A stretch of 64,000 nucleotides of DNA from Artemisia argyi (lineage: Eukaryota > Streptophyta > Magnoliopsida > Asterales > Asteraceae), in assembly GCA_030686995.1 (NCBI GenBank), contig CM060691.1, forward strand, positions 89,835,055 through 89,899,054, given 5' to 3'. Of this stretch, positions 34,180-46,091 are shown in pieces. Numbering within the stretch: position 1 is the first letter of the stretch; the number at the start of each line of letters is the position of its first letter. The position numbers and the translations under genes were made by a program. The notes beneath the pieces are model-generated. The model saw only the letters and a list, made by a program, of their open reading frames with translations, made no database searches and was not told the origin of the DNA.

Positions 34180-37100
34180 ATGTATCTCTCATCATCCGAC
34201 AAACAACAACAACAACCTCGTCCCCCAATCGACTTCTACAAAGAACCCACTGACCGTACACCTATGTTAATCCAACCCGACCAACAACAACAACAACACC
34301 AACATCACCACCACCAACACCAACAACAACAACAATTAATAATCATGTCCGAAAACACCCCCCAAAACACAAACACAAGCAGCGGCTCAGATCACGACAC
34401 ACGCGCCCCTAAGAAACGCGCCGAAACATGGGTCCAAGAGGAAACACGTATCCTAATCTCTTTACGTCGAGAAGTTGATCGTTTTTTCAATACCTCAAAG
34501 TCTAATAAGCATTTATGGGAGCAGATTTCGTCGAAAATGCGAGATAAAGGGTTCGATAGGTCTCCGACTATGTGTACGGATAAGTGGAGGAATTTGCTCA
34601 AGGAGTATAAGAAAGTTAAGTGTAAGAGTGGGAGTAGTGGGAATAGTAAGATGTTGTATTATAAGGATTTGGAGGAGTTGATTCGTGATAGGAGTAAGAA
34701 TGGTGGGACTGGGAATACGTATAAGGCGTCCTCGCCTGTTTCGTCTAAGTTGGATTCGTTTATTCAGTTTTCTGATAAAGGTACTTCTTTTTCGCGCATT
34801 TTATAGTGTGTTGTACTTAGAGGGTGTTTAGGATTGCTGATTAACTGATTAAGCACTTATAAGCTGGTTCATAATACGCACTTTAGGAAATGGAGTTTGG
34901 ATTTGCTTATCTTGTAAAAGTACAATAAGACTCGGAAAAAGAAAAGGAAATTTCAGTTAGATTTATTTATAGAAGTGCTTAAGAGCTTATTGAAGAGAAA
35001 AGAGGGGCTTAAGCGTAAAGCTCTGTAGAAATGGCTTTTTTGCTTAAGACATAAGCTTCTTTTGATTAGCTTTGCCAAACAACTTAATTAAGGAGTTTGA
35101 GTGTGTAGATAAATCATACTGCTTCCGCTGCTTACTTTGGAGCAAAATAAGCAGTTTTACCAAGCAGGTTGGGGCCTACACCACCCCGGGTTTATCATGG
35201 GGTAGGGGTAGGATCTGTCTACATTCTACCTTCCCCATACCACGCCCGAGTTGGATTGGGTATGTTGTTGTTGGAACTTACCTAATGCGAAGTGTTTCTT
35301 TGAGATAAAAATTGTAAATTTATAATGACCTTAGACCTTTTTATCTATGCTGCAAACATTCAACTAAGAGTATTTTATATGGGTCCCATTTATTACTTCG
35401 TAATTGCATATCCAAACACTAACTATTACTTTTGGATTTTAGATATTGTTTAAATTTGAGTGCTGAGGCATATTTTTGAATACCAATTGCAAGTTAGGAA
35501 TGTTTATGGTTTTATTAGTAGTTAGAGTGATTGACTAAAATTCTATTTGGTTGATTGCTTACAGGGTTAGAGGATGCGAGTATACCATTTGGACCCATTG
35601 AAGGTAAATTGATTTCATTTGATTTAAATTTAGCTGCTAATTATGTTAAACAGAACTATGGTCTATGTTTGTTTTTTGGGCTAAGTTGCTGTATATGGCT
35701 TAACTTATGTATATGAAATGCTGTATTAAGGCTTGTTGTCACATTATGATCTTTAAGAAGATGAATTACTTTTTGACATATTAACGCGTTCCCTTTTCTG
35801 GGCATTCTCAAGAAAGAGGCTTGGTTTTTAGTGCATAAAGATAAAATCTAAATAGGTAGGCGAATATCTTAAAAGATGAGAATAGTTTGCATTGAATGAA
35901 ACTATCAACTACTAATTGCTGAATGCAAAATTGAGGTTGTGAAATTTTGCTAATTTAATGTAAATCTATACTTATAGCACAAACGATATTGGCCATTCGA
36001 GCTATAATGATTTGTCTTTGCGCCACTAGAGAGGCCTTAAGTATATTTAGAATTCGCATGAAATTTTGCAAAGACGTAAGCATATTGGATCACGGACACA
36101 TTGCATGTTACAACTTGTGTTAGTGAAGTGCTGTTCCTGACTCATGTACTTCACGATTTTGCTGCATCAGAATTCGTCACTGGTGCATTAATGTCTGTAT
36201 TAATCTCCAAATTGGAAGTGAGATTAGCTTAAGAATGCAACTTCTAATGTAGACCAAGATTGGTGAATGTGCTATACCTTTATGTGTATACCATACAAGG
36301 ACCTTTATGTGTATACCATACAAGGGCATGTACAGTTAGCAGATCTTGAAATGGGGGAATGGAATGCTTAGAAAGAAGCTGTTTGGTTTGTGTGAATAGG
36401 TGTCAAAATTAGGAATGAATACTAAAATACCTAAATTTCTCAAACCCGGCAGGGGGCCGGGTTTCGAAATTCCATTCCCGGTCTTTCTTTCCCATCTCCG
36501 AATTTAATACTCCCTGGGCACTGCATCTATTCATGGGGTGCTGAGAATTTGCATTGCTTCTCCAACATCCTCACTTTGTACATGAGTTCTAAAACCTAAA
36601 AAGGAATTTGCTGCACAATACAAGGATGCCGGCGTGAGAAACTGTGATTTTAATATTCAATTTTTGAGAAACTGTGATTTTACATGTCTATATTTTTTTC
36701 CAAAAAAAATGTAGTGATTTGTAATTGATCCTAACCTTTTTCATTGCATTCACATAGTTTTGAGGTTTTCAAAAGCTTTTTGCATTGGAGCAAAATCTTT
36801 TTCTAAAAAACTCTTTTCCAACTTTTCCCATTGGGGATACTCCAAGGTATTTAGTGGTATGATATTATGTGGCCAAAGTGTCCGGATCTCCCATGGATGT
36901 CTCACATTTGGGCATATAATTTACCTCCGTTTTGGCAGTTGGTGTTTTCATATCAATGCTGTTTCATACTTCTTCCTCATGATTTAGTTTCTGTAAACTG
37001 TAATATTTGGTGTTCAGCTAATGGCCGATCAACAGTGAATCTTGAAAGGCCTTTGGATAATGATGGTGATCCTCTTGTCATCACTACGGCTGAAGCAGTA

Positions 37101-38160
37101 GCTGCAAGTGGAGTCCCTCCATGGAATTGGAGAGAAACCCCTGGAAATGGTAAAACCTTATTTTGCATGTGATACCAACAATAGCTCTGTAGAGAGAAAT
37201 ATAAGCTATTTACTAGACGTAAAACGATCAATTTTGGCTATGCTTAATTGCTAGTGAGTCAAATTTCCAAAAGATAGGTGAAAATGACACAGGTCAAACA
37301 TGTCAATCAGTTTAAAAGTCCCTCTAAATGGATATTTACTCTACATTGCTTTATCTAAAAAAGGGTCATTATAAAAGGGAGAAAAAGTGAAAAAAGTGTT
37401 GGCTGGCCAATAAAACCTGTTCTGATGTGGCCTAAAATTTACGACTCATACGCAATCCAACACTCATGAGCAAATATACGACTCTTGTCCTAGATTCCTT
37501 GTCTGTGAAAAAATGTCCATTTTGCCACCTAAATGATGCACCTTATCAGTATTAAAATATAGGAGAGGATGGAGAGGTTGGTGATTTGTCACTGATTGCT
37601 AAATAAATTCGCTGACTCACTTTTTAGCATTGTTTGATAAGGTGCTGAAGGCCAGTCTTCTTATGGGAGAATCATAACTGTCAAGTGTGGAGAATACACT
37701 AGAAGGATTGGTGTTGATGCTAACACAAAAGCAATAAAAGATGCAATAAAATCTGCCTTTGGCATAAGATCTAAACGTGCATTTTGGTTGGAAGATGAAG
37801 ATGGCATCACCCGGGCACTAGACAGGACCATGCCTGCCGGGTGCTATAATCTCCACCTTGACGAAGGTACTCAAACAAAATCTTTGATAGTAATGTTATC
37901 TGTGCTATTTCCTGTCTCCCTCATTGTTTTTATATATGCATGCAGGTGTGTCTATAAAGATCTGTCATTATGATGAGTCTGAACGTATAGCTGTTCGCAC
38001 CGAAGACAGAACCTTTTATACTGAGGAAGATTTACACGAGTTTCTGAATCAACGTGGGTTATCTGGCCTACGAGAAATAAATGGGTACAGATGTGTTAAC
38101 AATGTGGATGATTTACGTCTTGGTGCAGTTTACCAGATGGTGAGAATTCTGGGAGACTAG
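34180..38160 (+). CDS. GT-1: Trihelix transcription factor, GT-1 type, five exons
   Basis: Exons 34180-34780, 35565-35603, 37018-37149, 37642-37866 and 37946-38160 join in phase to 403 residues, close to Arabidopsis GT-1 (about 406). The N-terminus is Gln/His-rich (about 35-52). The trihelix DNA-binding domain spans about 82-147 with its three tryptophans at W84, W113 and W136 ([36 protein letters not shown]). The C-terminal half ([54 protein letters not shown]) is the conserved region specific to the GT-1/GT-4 subgroup. Family role: nuclear binding of GT elements (GGTTAA-type) in promoters, including light-regulated genes. The ATG at 34,180 is the first in frame with this domain. Introns 1 and 2 are large; intron 1 carries a SINE fragment. 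Confidence 0.92.
35168..35274 (+). mobile_element. 3' fragment of an Au-like SINE in intron 1 of the trihelix gene
   Basis: The stretch GGGGTAGGGGTAGGATCTGT ... CTACCTTCCCCATACC ... TTGGATTGGGTATGTTGTTG ends in a short TTG repeat. That is the 3' signature I recall for Au-type SINEs of flowering plants. The tRNA-like 5' part is missing. Confidence 0.5.
36276..36325. repeat. Perfect 25-bp tandem duplication in intron 2 of the trihelix gene
   Basis: ACCTTTATGTGTATACCATA plus CAAGG occurs twice in a row without mismatch. It shows a recent slippage or repair event and has no coding meaning. Confidence 0.9.
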
Positions 38161-38973
38161 ATATCATTTGTTGCAATGCCTTAAAAGGGGCCATTTGTGG
38201 GGTCTGCTGATTTGTTCAACAAAATTCAAGATGACCAAAGATGGCTACCCTTTGCTAATTATTCTCTGAAAGGTCCTCCCTATGTATTCCTAAATAGGTA
38301 CTACTGTACTAGCTCACCTCTATAAATCTGGTTAGGTCTTATTGTTAGTGCAGATCTGTAAGATAGTAACCATTCGCGTTGTATAAGTCGAGGAGGGACT
38401 CTTGTAGCTTAAGTTATGTGCATTTGATTAGCTATGAACTTGTTGAATGTGGAGTTGTCTTGTAACTGGAAATGGGGGAATATGCAAGTGAAGAAATATG
38501 GCCGGGATTCTCATCTGTTTAGAGAATCACACCTGCATATGCAAGAAAGATGGGACAACTGACAGCTTTTAAACAAAAATCAGAATAGTATGATTGTAGC
38601 GATTGGTGTTACTGATTTCCAGTATTGAGAGAAAAGCACTAATGCGGTACTAGAGAATTTTGAGATTTTTGTTGGAGGGCACATGCAGGAAGAAAGCTCT
38701 CGAGTTTGATGCAAACGTTTGTAACATATTGTGCTTTATATTGTAACATCATATAATAAAAAAGTCATCTATATTGTACCACAAGTTCTTTTAGGATTTG
38801 AATGGATGCATGATATAAGTTTATCAGCATAAATTGTTTTACAGCTTCAAATCTGTTTGGAGATAAATAAAAGATATGAATCAAATTTTGGTAAAGAAAG
38901 GTTGATTGTATAATAAAATGGCATTGACCGTATGCAAAAAATTACATCGGAAGTTGTTGTTGTTGTTGTTGTT

Positions 38974-39037
<64 letters not shown>

Positions 39038-40236
39038 CTGAACGACCATCTGTTTAGCTGTAGATGCCCTACGTGTTTAATTTGGTCTTTTTCTATATGA
39101 TTGAAATAAAAGCCGATCTTCACTCTTTTTAACACATCGTTCCAATGCGTTTCTAAGTTTTCCCCGCACTCCTTTTTTTACATATTGCCAATGCCATGAA
39201 CTCCTCCATGAAGCAGTCGCTTTATGTTTGTTTAGGCATTATGTGATCTTGGATATGGAGTGTTTAGGATTATGTTTATTGTTTGTCTAATGAAATGGTA
39301 AAACATAATCGCTAAGTATATAGGCCGAAAGGAGATTTATAAATTTGTGTTCTATCATTCCACATAGTATATCAATCTTAACAAAGTTTATAGGCCGAAA
39401 GAACTCTTTGTTGGTTTATACACTTATTACATCTTTGACTAGCGTCATTTGTAATTCGTGTGAACTTGATTTATAAAGTAATAACCATTGTTCCAAACAC
39501 ACTCCTTGTCCTAGTGATCATGCTTTAATCATTTGCTTGAATCTTCGCAATTTCATTGTTTTAGTTTTAATCTTAGCAATATACACGTTTGGTTAATTTG
39601 ATAAATGACACTTAAATTGACTTTTTGCACATTAACATACTTCTTGTGAACACTAGCAATTCTCTTGGGACGACATATACTTACCTATCCTATACACGAA
39701 AGGATATACTTGCCCGTGTTGTGTTTTAGTCCAAAACGGTTTTTCTAGCATTATCTATTTAAGGAGAATTTCATCTATATCCTTACAAAAACATATAATT
39801 ACATCAATATCCTTATAATTTTAATAACTACAGCAATATCCTTTCAAACTCTAGAAATACTTATGAATATCCAATAAACAATTTAATTGTAATGAAGTAA
39901 AATTAAATTATTTATTTATTTTTTTTACCGTTCTTTCTTAATTAACCTCTCTTCAAATCAGCTCTGATAACATTCAAATAAAATATTCACACTACTGTTC
40001 TTCACGTAAAATTGATTGTTATATTATATAAAGAAATCAAAATCCGCTATTTTCATACTATCATAACCAATTACCTAAACATAAACAATTCACTCACATA
40101 TCAATTTAGATTTAATATTTTTTGGATTTGCCTCGTGCTTTTAATAAGAACACCTTCAAACCTTAAATGGTTAATTTATTTTAGACCACCAATATATGTT
40201 TTTTTAATGTTTTATTTACTTGTATCTTACTTTATA
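38161..40236. other. 3' flank of the trihelix gene and intergenic DNA
   Basis: A likely 3'UTR runs to about 38,760. After the (TTG)n/T58 tract come AT-rich sequence and two TATAGGCCGAAAG words (39,319 and 39,390). No gene recognised. Confidence 0.5.
38954..39033. repeat. (TTG)n followed by a 58-T run
   Basis: Seven TTG units run into an uninterrupted T run at 38,976-39,033. On the minus strand this reads as a long A tail, possibly the end of a retroposed copy, but no body is recognised. Confidence 0.85.
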
Positions 40237-40241
40237 TAATC

Positions 40242-42958
40242 TGTTATGACCAAGAAACACGTTCGGGAGGTCGAGGTTGATCGAAATACATCATTTTTCT
40301 AGAGAGAGAAAGGTGGAGAAAAGGGTTTATATTAAAATGAAATGAAACTAAACTTACACACACTTTCCCACACCCCTCATGGAGAGTCATGAGGGGTATT
40401 TATAGGCTCATTACATCACATGTTTGCCTATATTACAATAATAGTCCCTAAAGTACTATTTGTATGATATCTAGTCCATTTCTTTATGTGTGACGTTATC
40501 TTTTATAAAATAGCAAGGCTAACAATCTCCCTCCAAGATATCGTCACACATGAATGGATACAATGAGACCTATAAACACATAAACATGTAAATTACAACA
40601 ATAGTAAACTATGTTGACGTTGTTGAAGCGCAGAGTCTCTGTAGTCTAGATACTGAGGCAGACTTGAAGTTCTCTCTTCCGACGATCTCGACATATGATC
40701 TTTGACACTGACGGCAAAGGTCTTTGTAGCTCTGAACTTCAACTGTAATGGTCTAGTTAGGTTATTACTCCCTCCTAACTAGTGAGCCTTTATTCCTTTT
40801 CATCTGCTCCCTCCTGAGCTGACAACTCTCTTATCTCGCAGCGGATAAGGTAGATACTAATGAGTTTGCACCGTGGTTGTCGTTCTGGGAGCATCATAGC
40901 ATAACTCACATAGTATTGCACAGAAGGTTGGTAATACGCTCCGATGTACACATCATTAATACTTCTTCGGTTCTAGTGTAAGCACAATTCCCTCGAACAA
41001 CCAACGTACTAGAGATGAAACACTACTTCTTTTGGCATGTTCTTCTCCCTCCTGATGGTTGCGATGTATCGAAATCATCATACTATTGTGTGTACATGCC
41101 AAAATTACCCGTACTTTACACTTCTGATGCAATGTAGATAGACCATGAAAGCATAATTTGTGAGAATATGCTGATAGGATATGACTCTCTTTATTCTACA
41201 ATCTCTTCTCTTCTCTTCAACCTTTAAGCGACCTCTTCAAATTCCAACTAGCTAGTAAATGACCACTGTATGGAGAGAATCCAATATAACCAATCTGAGA
41301 ATGAAGTAAACATCTCATAGATATGTGACTTAATCTTGTACGAAGGTGTGACTAAGAACCTATACTGAGCACTACAATGTAACTCCTTTAAGCATAGGTA
41401 GTGCCATATACCCAAACCAACAAACAGTATATGAAATATCCACCTCTTGGAATCTCCACAACTTCATGTGACACTGAGTACTATAATGTAACTCCTTAAA
41501 GTGATAGCTATAACCCGTGAGTACTACAATGTAACTCCTTACATCGGGTATAACTAGATAATCCAAGTCTTAATCACTATCTCTACCAGTGTTTGCCCAA
41601 ACAAGTATCTCCGAAAGTCATGCATCCATCCACCCCTAGACTTTGAGATAAATAAGTACACATGCCCGTGAAATGAACTTTAAACCCAAATAAGCAATAT
41701 CGTACAAAAACTCCGTAGTCACAAAAATCTGATACTAGCCGTTGTCATTTGATTGAGATTCTTGATCAGGATCGTTTAAGCAATCCGTGGTGTGTTTTGG
41801 TGAAGCTTGAAATTCTATTACGGGTGATTCGTAGTGATTTCGTATTTTCCCTCCAAAAATAAAATTGGAAAATTTTCTCGCCCATAATTTGGAAATCACT
41901 ATGAAATACAATACAAAGGTTACCTGAAAAATTTGAGTATTAAAAATTTTTACGCCAAATTTTGTCGAAAAAATTTGAATTTTGGCCAAAAAATTTGAAT
42001 TTCGGGCCAAAATTTTCAACGTTATACCCAACTTTGAATCTCGCGTAAAAATTGAACGTTTAGTCTCCTCTCAAAAATAAATTTTACTCAAATTTTCCCG
42101 CCAAAAAACTTTTTTTTTTAATAACTCGATAAACCCATCAAACTCGGTAACCTTTCAAACTCGATAACCATTCAAACTCGGTAAGGCTGTCAAACTCGGT
42201 AAGGATTTCAAAGTTGTCAAACTCAGTAAAATCTTACTAACTTGATGAGAATCTCAAACTCGATAAGTGAAGTCTTAACTCGATAGTTCTTCAAACTCGA
42301 TAAGTAGAAACGAACGAAGTATAGTTTCCCCTTACTCGATAACATTAAGAACCTTACTCGATAAACGATAAGGGTTGTTAGCTAACTCGCTAACTGGCTA
42401 ACTCGCCAAATCCTAACTCGCCAAAACTAGTTCTTAACTCGCTAAAGATTGAAATCCTAACTCGCTAAGAAAAGTTCAAACTCGCTAAAAAAAAAAAACC
42501 TAACTCGCTAAATTCTAACAACCAAACTCGGTAAAACATCACCAAACTCGATAGATTAAGTTCAAACTCGCTAAGCATAATCCAAACTCGACAAAAATGG
42601 CGATGAACAGTACCAGATCCGAGATTTTTCACCCAAAAACACCACGATTCGCCCCCGGTTAGCTCTGATGCCACTTGTTATGACCAAGAAACACGTTCGG
42701 GAGGTCGAGGTTGATCGAAATACATCATTTTTCTAGAGAGAGAAAGGTGGAGAAAAGGGTTTATATTAAAATGAAATGAAACTAAACTTACACACACTTT
42801 CCCACACCCCTCATGGAGAGTCATGAGGGGTATTTATAGGCTCATTACATCACATGTTTGCCTATATTACAATAATAGTCCCTAAAGTACTATTTGTATG
42901 ATATCTAGTCCATTTCTTTATGTGTGACGTTATCTTTTATAAAATAGCAAGGCTAACA
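40242..42958 (-). mobile_element. Coding-free Sirevirus-like LTR element, 2.7 kb
   Basis: Two 283-bp LTRs (40,242-40,524 and 42,676-42,958) read the same and run from TGTTATGACC to GGCTAACA on the plus strand. TAATC flanks both sides (40,237-40,241 and 42,959-42,963). On the minus strand the right LTR is followed by AGTGGCATCAGAGCTAACC, one mismatch from the common initiator-Met primer site TGGTATCAGAGC. The left LTR is preceded by the purine tract GGAGGGAGAT. Similar AGGAGGGAG blocks recur at about 40,770, 40,808 and 41,046. The 2.15-kb inside has no gag or pol. The PBS-proximal part is an array of AACTCG(A/C/G)TAA words. Confidence 0.88.
42118..42600 (-). repeat. AACTCGATAA / AACTCGCTAA array next to the primer-binding site
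   Basis: About 21 words of the form ACTCG(A/C/G)(T/C)AA lie at irregular 12-30 bp spacing. They form two blocks: mostly ACTCGATAA/ACTCGGTAA at 42,118-42,370 and mostly ACTCGCTAA at 42,390-42,600. The array occupies the leader of the minus-strand element, just downstream of its primer-binding site. Confidence 0.85.
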
Positions 42959-42963
42959 TAATC

Positions 42964-43500
42964 TCATACATTTAGTTGAAATGTGATGACCTTTATTTTT
43001 ATTTATTTTTTTTTTATTTTTTTTTTTAAATAGATGTGTCCACTTGAAATGCAAATTAATAGTCAATAATATGATACTTATAGATTTCAATTCAAATATA
43101 TTAATGTTGAGTCAACCATTTGAGATAGTTAATTTGAATATTACAGAAGAAGGAGGCGATTTGGGGAAAAAAATGTCGTTTGTTCCTGTTTATTTAGGGA
43201 GAGGGTACAAGGGTAATATTTGTTTATTTAACATTTAGATATAAATTTTATATATTTAAATCAGTTCTTTGAGATTAACAAGGTGAAGGAGCCCGCCGTG
43301 TTGCGGCGGGGGCGTTTGCTATATTTGTTGGCTGTTGTGTCAAATCTGCAATGTCGAATGGAATAGTTATAGGGAACTTAGTACTTATATTGCAGCCACA
43401 TTGATTACCAAAAACTGTAGGTTTTTACATCAGTTTCTGGGAACAAAGTAACTTATATCTAGGTACCTACGATTCTACGAACATCACACACACTACACAG
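42964..43500. other. Intergenic sequence with a GC-rich hairpin
   Basis: AT-rich, except for CCCGCCGTGTTGCGGCGGG at 43,292-43,310, which can pair with itself. Such hairpins mark the end of some plant repeats. No gene recognised. Confidence 0.4.
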
Positions 43501-43574
43501 GGGGCATTCACACGTTTATTATACCGACATGTACCATCCTAATTTGGAGTTGCCTGGTAGCTGTTATTCTAGCG

Positions 43575-45470
43575 TTAGTCATGTTTTGCCTTTCTTGCAT
43601 CACGACCAGATGTTTCTTCTCCTGTGTTTTCAAATAACTCCCTTCGGATAAACTGGGTCCGTCTCAAGTTTCTGTCATCAGGCATTGTATAGGTGAATAA
43701 GCCATTAACAATAACTTTGTGGCTGTAGTGAGCAGCGATGTCTTTCCCTACCAAGTTCATCTCGTCAGTTATAATCTGCGAACCATATTATGGCAGTATA
43801 TAAGCATTAAATCTCCCAAGTAAAATTTTGAAAAAGTAACAACTAAAACGAAGTTAGTGAAGCAATTCATTACCTATTATCTGGCAGGCTGCGCAATTGG
43901 TTAAAGAGGGTTTCGACCTCCCTAAGGGTTGCATTGTACTCGATCGGTGATGCAGCAACTGTTCTATCGTCTAATTGCTTGATCGCGTCCGTTGGTTTCC
44001 TAATCTACGTAGTCTTTCCAGGCTTTTCCCCTGCAAATATTAAGATATCATTACAACTTGACCTGTTAAGTTCTAACAAAATCAATTGTACCCGTCTCAG
44101 CCGTTCAATTTGCCATATGGAAAAGATAAACATTAAAAATGAGATTTTTGGAGTCTACATAATCAAAACATAAGTGAAAGATACACTTACTAAAGTTGCT
44201 TAATCTCCATTGATTGTTGCTTCAATCCATTTACAATAGATCAGGCGAATGACCTCAACATATTTCTTAACATCCTTACGATGCAACCTTCGTTTCTTCC
44301 TCATTATTTTTCGCCTGTAACTTCCTTTTCCGGATATCTGGATATCTGGGATCCATGGAACCACAGGTTGAGAGTGGACTCCCAAGAGGGAGTTTATTTC
44401 ATTTTACGCATTCCTGTTAACAAAAAAAATTCACCCAAAAAGTCACATAGAAATTGGCTTTTGTAGCTATTATGGGAATTTACCAAACACAAATATAATG
44501 TCAAATGTTTCAGAAATGTAATTTCTGGATCAATCGTAAACTCAAACCTTAATAACTTTATTCTTATTATAAAACTGAGTGAAGTTATACACTTACAATA
44601 CATATATATGAAATAATTTAATAATGCAATCCATCGGCTGCCTCTTTACCTGCTGAAGCCAAATCAGGTGCACCTAAAATGACACTACCTTAAGTTATTT
44701 AATAAGGATATGACCAACAAAGTATTACATTCATTAAGCAGATACGTGTTTAGATTAGTTACCGGCTGTGCAAGTCGGGCAAGTTCTCCTTTAACCAACA
44801 TTGGGGCCATGATGCTGAACTGCTGTTATTGAAAAAGCATGAGCAACATGCAAATGTTCGTGGAAGGGTGAATCCCAGATGCTGTATCTGCATGAACAAA
44901 ACAGCCAATTAATGGCGCGTATTGGCTTTTTACGTATCCTGTGCATTAACAGGCTGGAATTATCGGAAGGTGATTGCAAATATCAATTTCGTGTTACCTT
45001 GTAGTGGTTGTTTCCCGTTGTTGCTTGTTAGTTGTCGTAGGCTCCTATAGCCGGTCGGCATTCTGTCATGAGCGTCAACATTTTGTCCAAAACCATAGTT
45101 TCTCACTTGCCGTGCACGGCTTCTAGCGCGTCTGCTCGGCTTCTTTCACAGCCTACATTTTCAATTTAACCAAAACATTAACCACCAAATAACCAAATAT
45201 CAACACAATACAACAACTCGTTAAGTTTTCAAATAAACTTACGAAAGCAAATTTTTTGTTATCCGGGTGTGCTTCCTTGAACTCCTTCCTGAACCATCCG
45301 TGGCAACAATTTATTCCAATTAATTACATTAAACTAAAACACACGATAATCCCATATAAAATTTATGCTTACATAAACAGAAAGGCGTTAGGTGGCCTTT
45401 TCAGCTTGCTTGTATCTCTCTCTTTTTAGCCTTTTTCACAGATGCTTCTTTCGCTTACACCGGATTGTTT
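43575..45470 (-). pseudogene. Unidentified exon-like remnants, including an HMG-box-like piece
   Basis: On the minus strand, about 45,400-45,375 encodes KRPPNAFLFM followed by GTAAG. About 45,300-45,243 encodes FRKEFKEAHPDNKKFAF followed by GTAAG. Together they resemble the first half of a plant HMGB box (KRPPSAFFVFM / FRKEFKEKHPDNK). Further along, about 43,990-43,867 (LDDRTVAASPIEYNATLREV) splices plausibly into 43,788-43,575 (IITDEMNLVGKDIAAHYSHK ... SGRDARKAKHD-stop). I do not recognise the latter protein. Intervening segments have stops. This may be one decayed gene or captured pieces of two. Confidence 0.3.
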
Positions 45471-45747
45471 CTACACAATACCATAATCCAATAAATTTCA
45501 TAAACAGACCATTAAAGAAACGAAATAAAATTAAGTAATTTTTAGAGCTTTAACATGTTGCATAGAAAAAAAAAAGAAAAAAAAAACATGGTTGTTTAAG
45601 CATGTTCCTATGCTGGTTTTGACAACTTTTGTATGCTGTCTACGCAGTAGAAAATTTGTTGTTTGTGAAGGTTTTTAAAGGTTTATATACTATTTTATTA
45701 AAAACTTTTGAATCTAAATCCAAACACCCATATTCACTTAAAACCCC

Positions 45748-46091
45748 TGTTAGGTCACCATTTTGTAAACACAAGTATGATAATGAAAGAAATAAGATGA
45801 GAATGAGAGATGGTTGATTATGAGAAAATATGAAAAGTGAAAGAACAAGAGCTTCCTTAAGATATTCAAATAACCAACAAATGTAAGAGTTACATAAGCT
45901 TAGTATATATAGGGGAGGAGTAGGGCAACACTCCCTTCCTCCCTCATCATGCTTAAACGTGGGCTTTCAAGCCCATTGGACTTTCATACTAAAGCCTTGT
46001 AACATAAACAATGTAAAATAAATAACTAAGCAACCTATTACAAAAGGTAATGACCGAGACTTGACTAAAATACAAAAGTATGATCCCAACA
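45748..46091 (-). repeat. 3' LTR (left), 344 bp
   Basis: Starts TGTTAGGTCACC and ends GATCCCAACA on the plus strand. It matches 63,437-63,780 base for base as far as I can read. A TATATATAGGGG lies near the middle. Confidence 0.95.

Noticed and set aside
36760..37172. Separate small genes in this stretch
   Set aside because: They are intron 2 sequence running into exon 3 of the trihelix gene.
38881..39135. Poly-Lys or poly-Phe reading frames
   Set aside because: Translations of the 58-T run.
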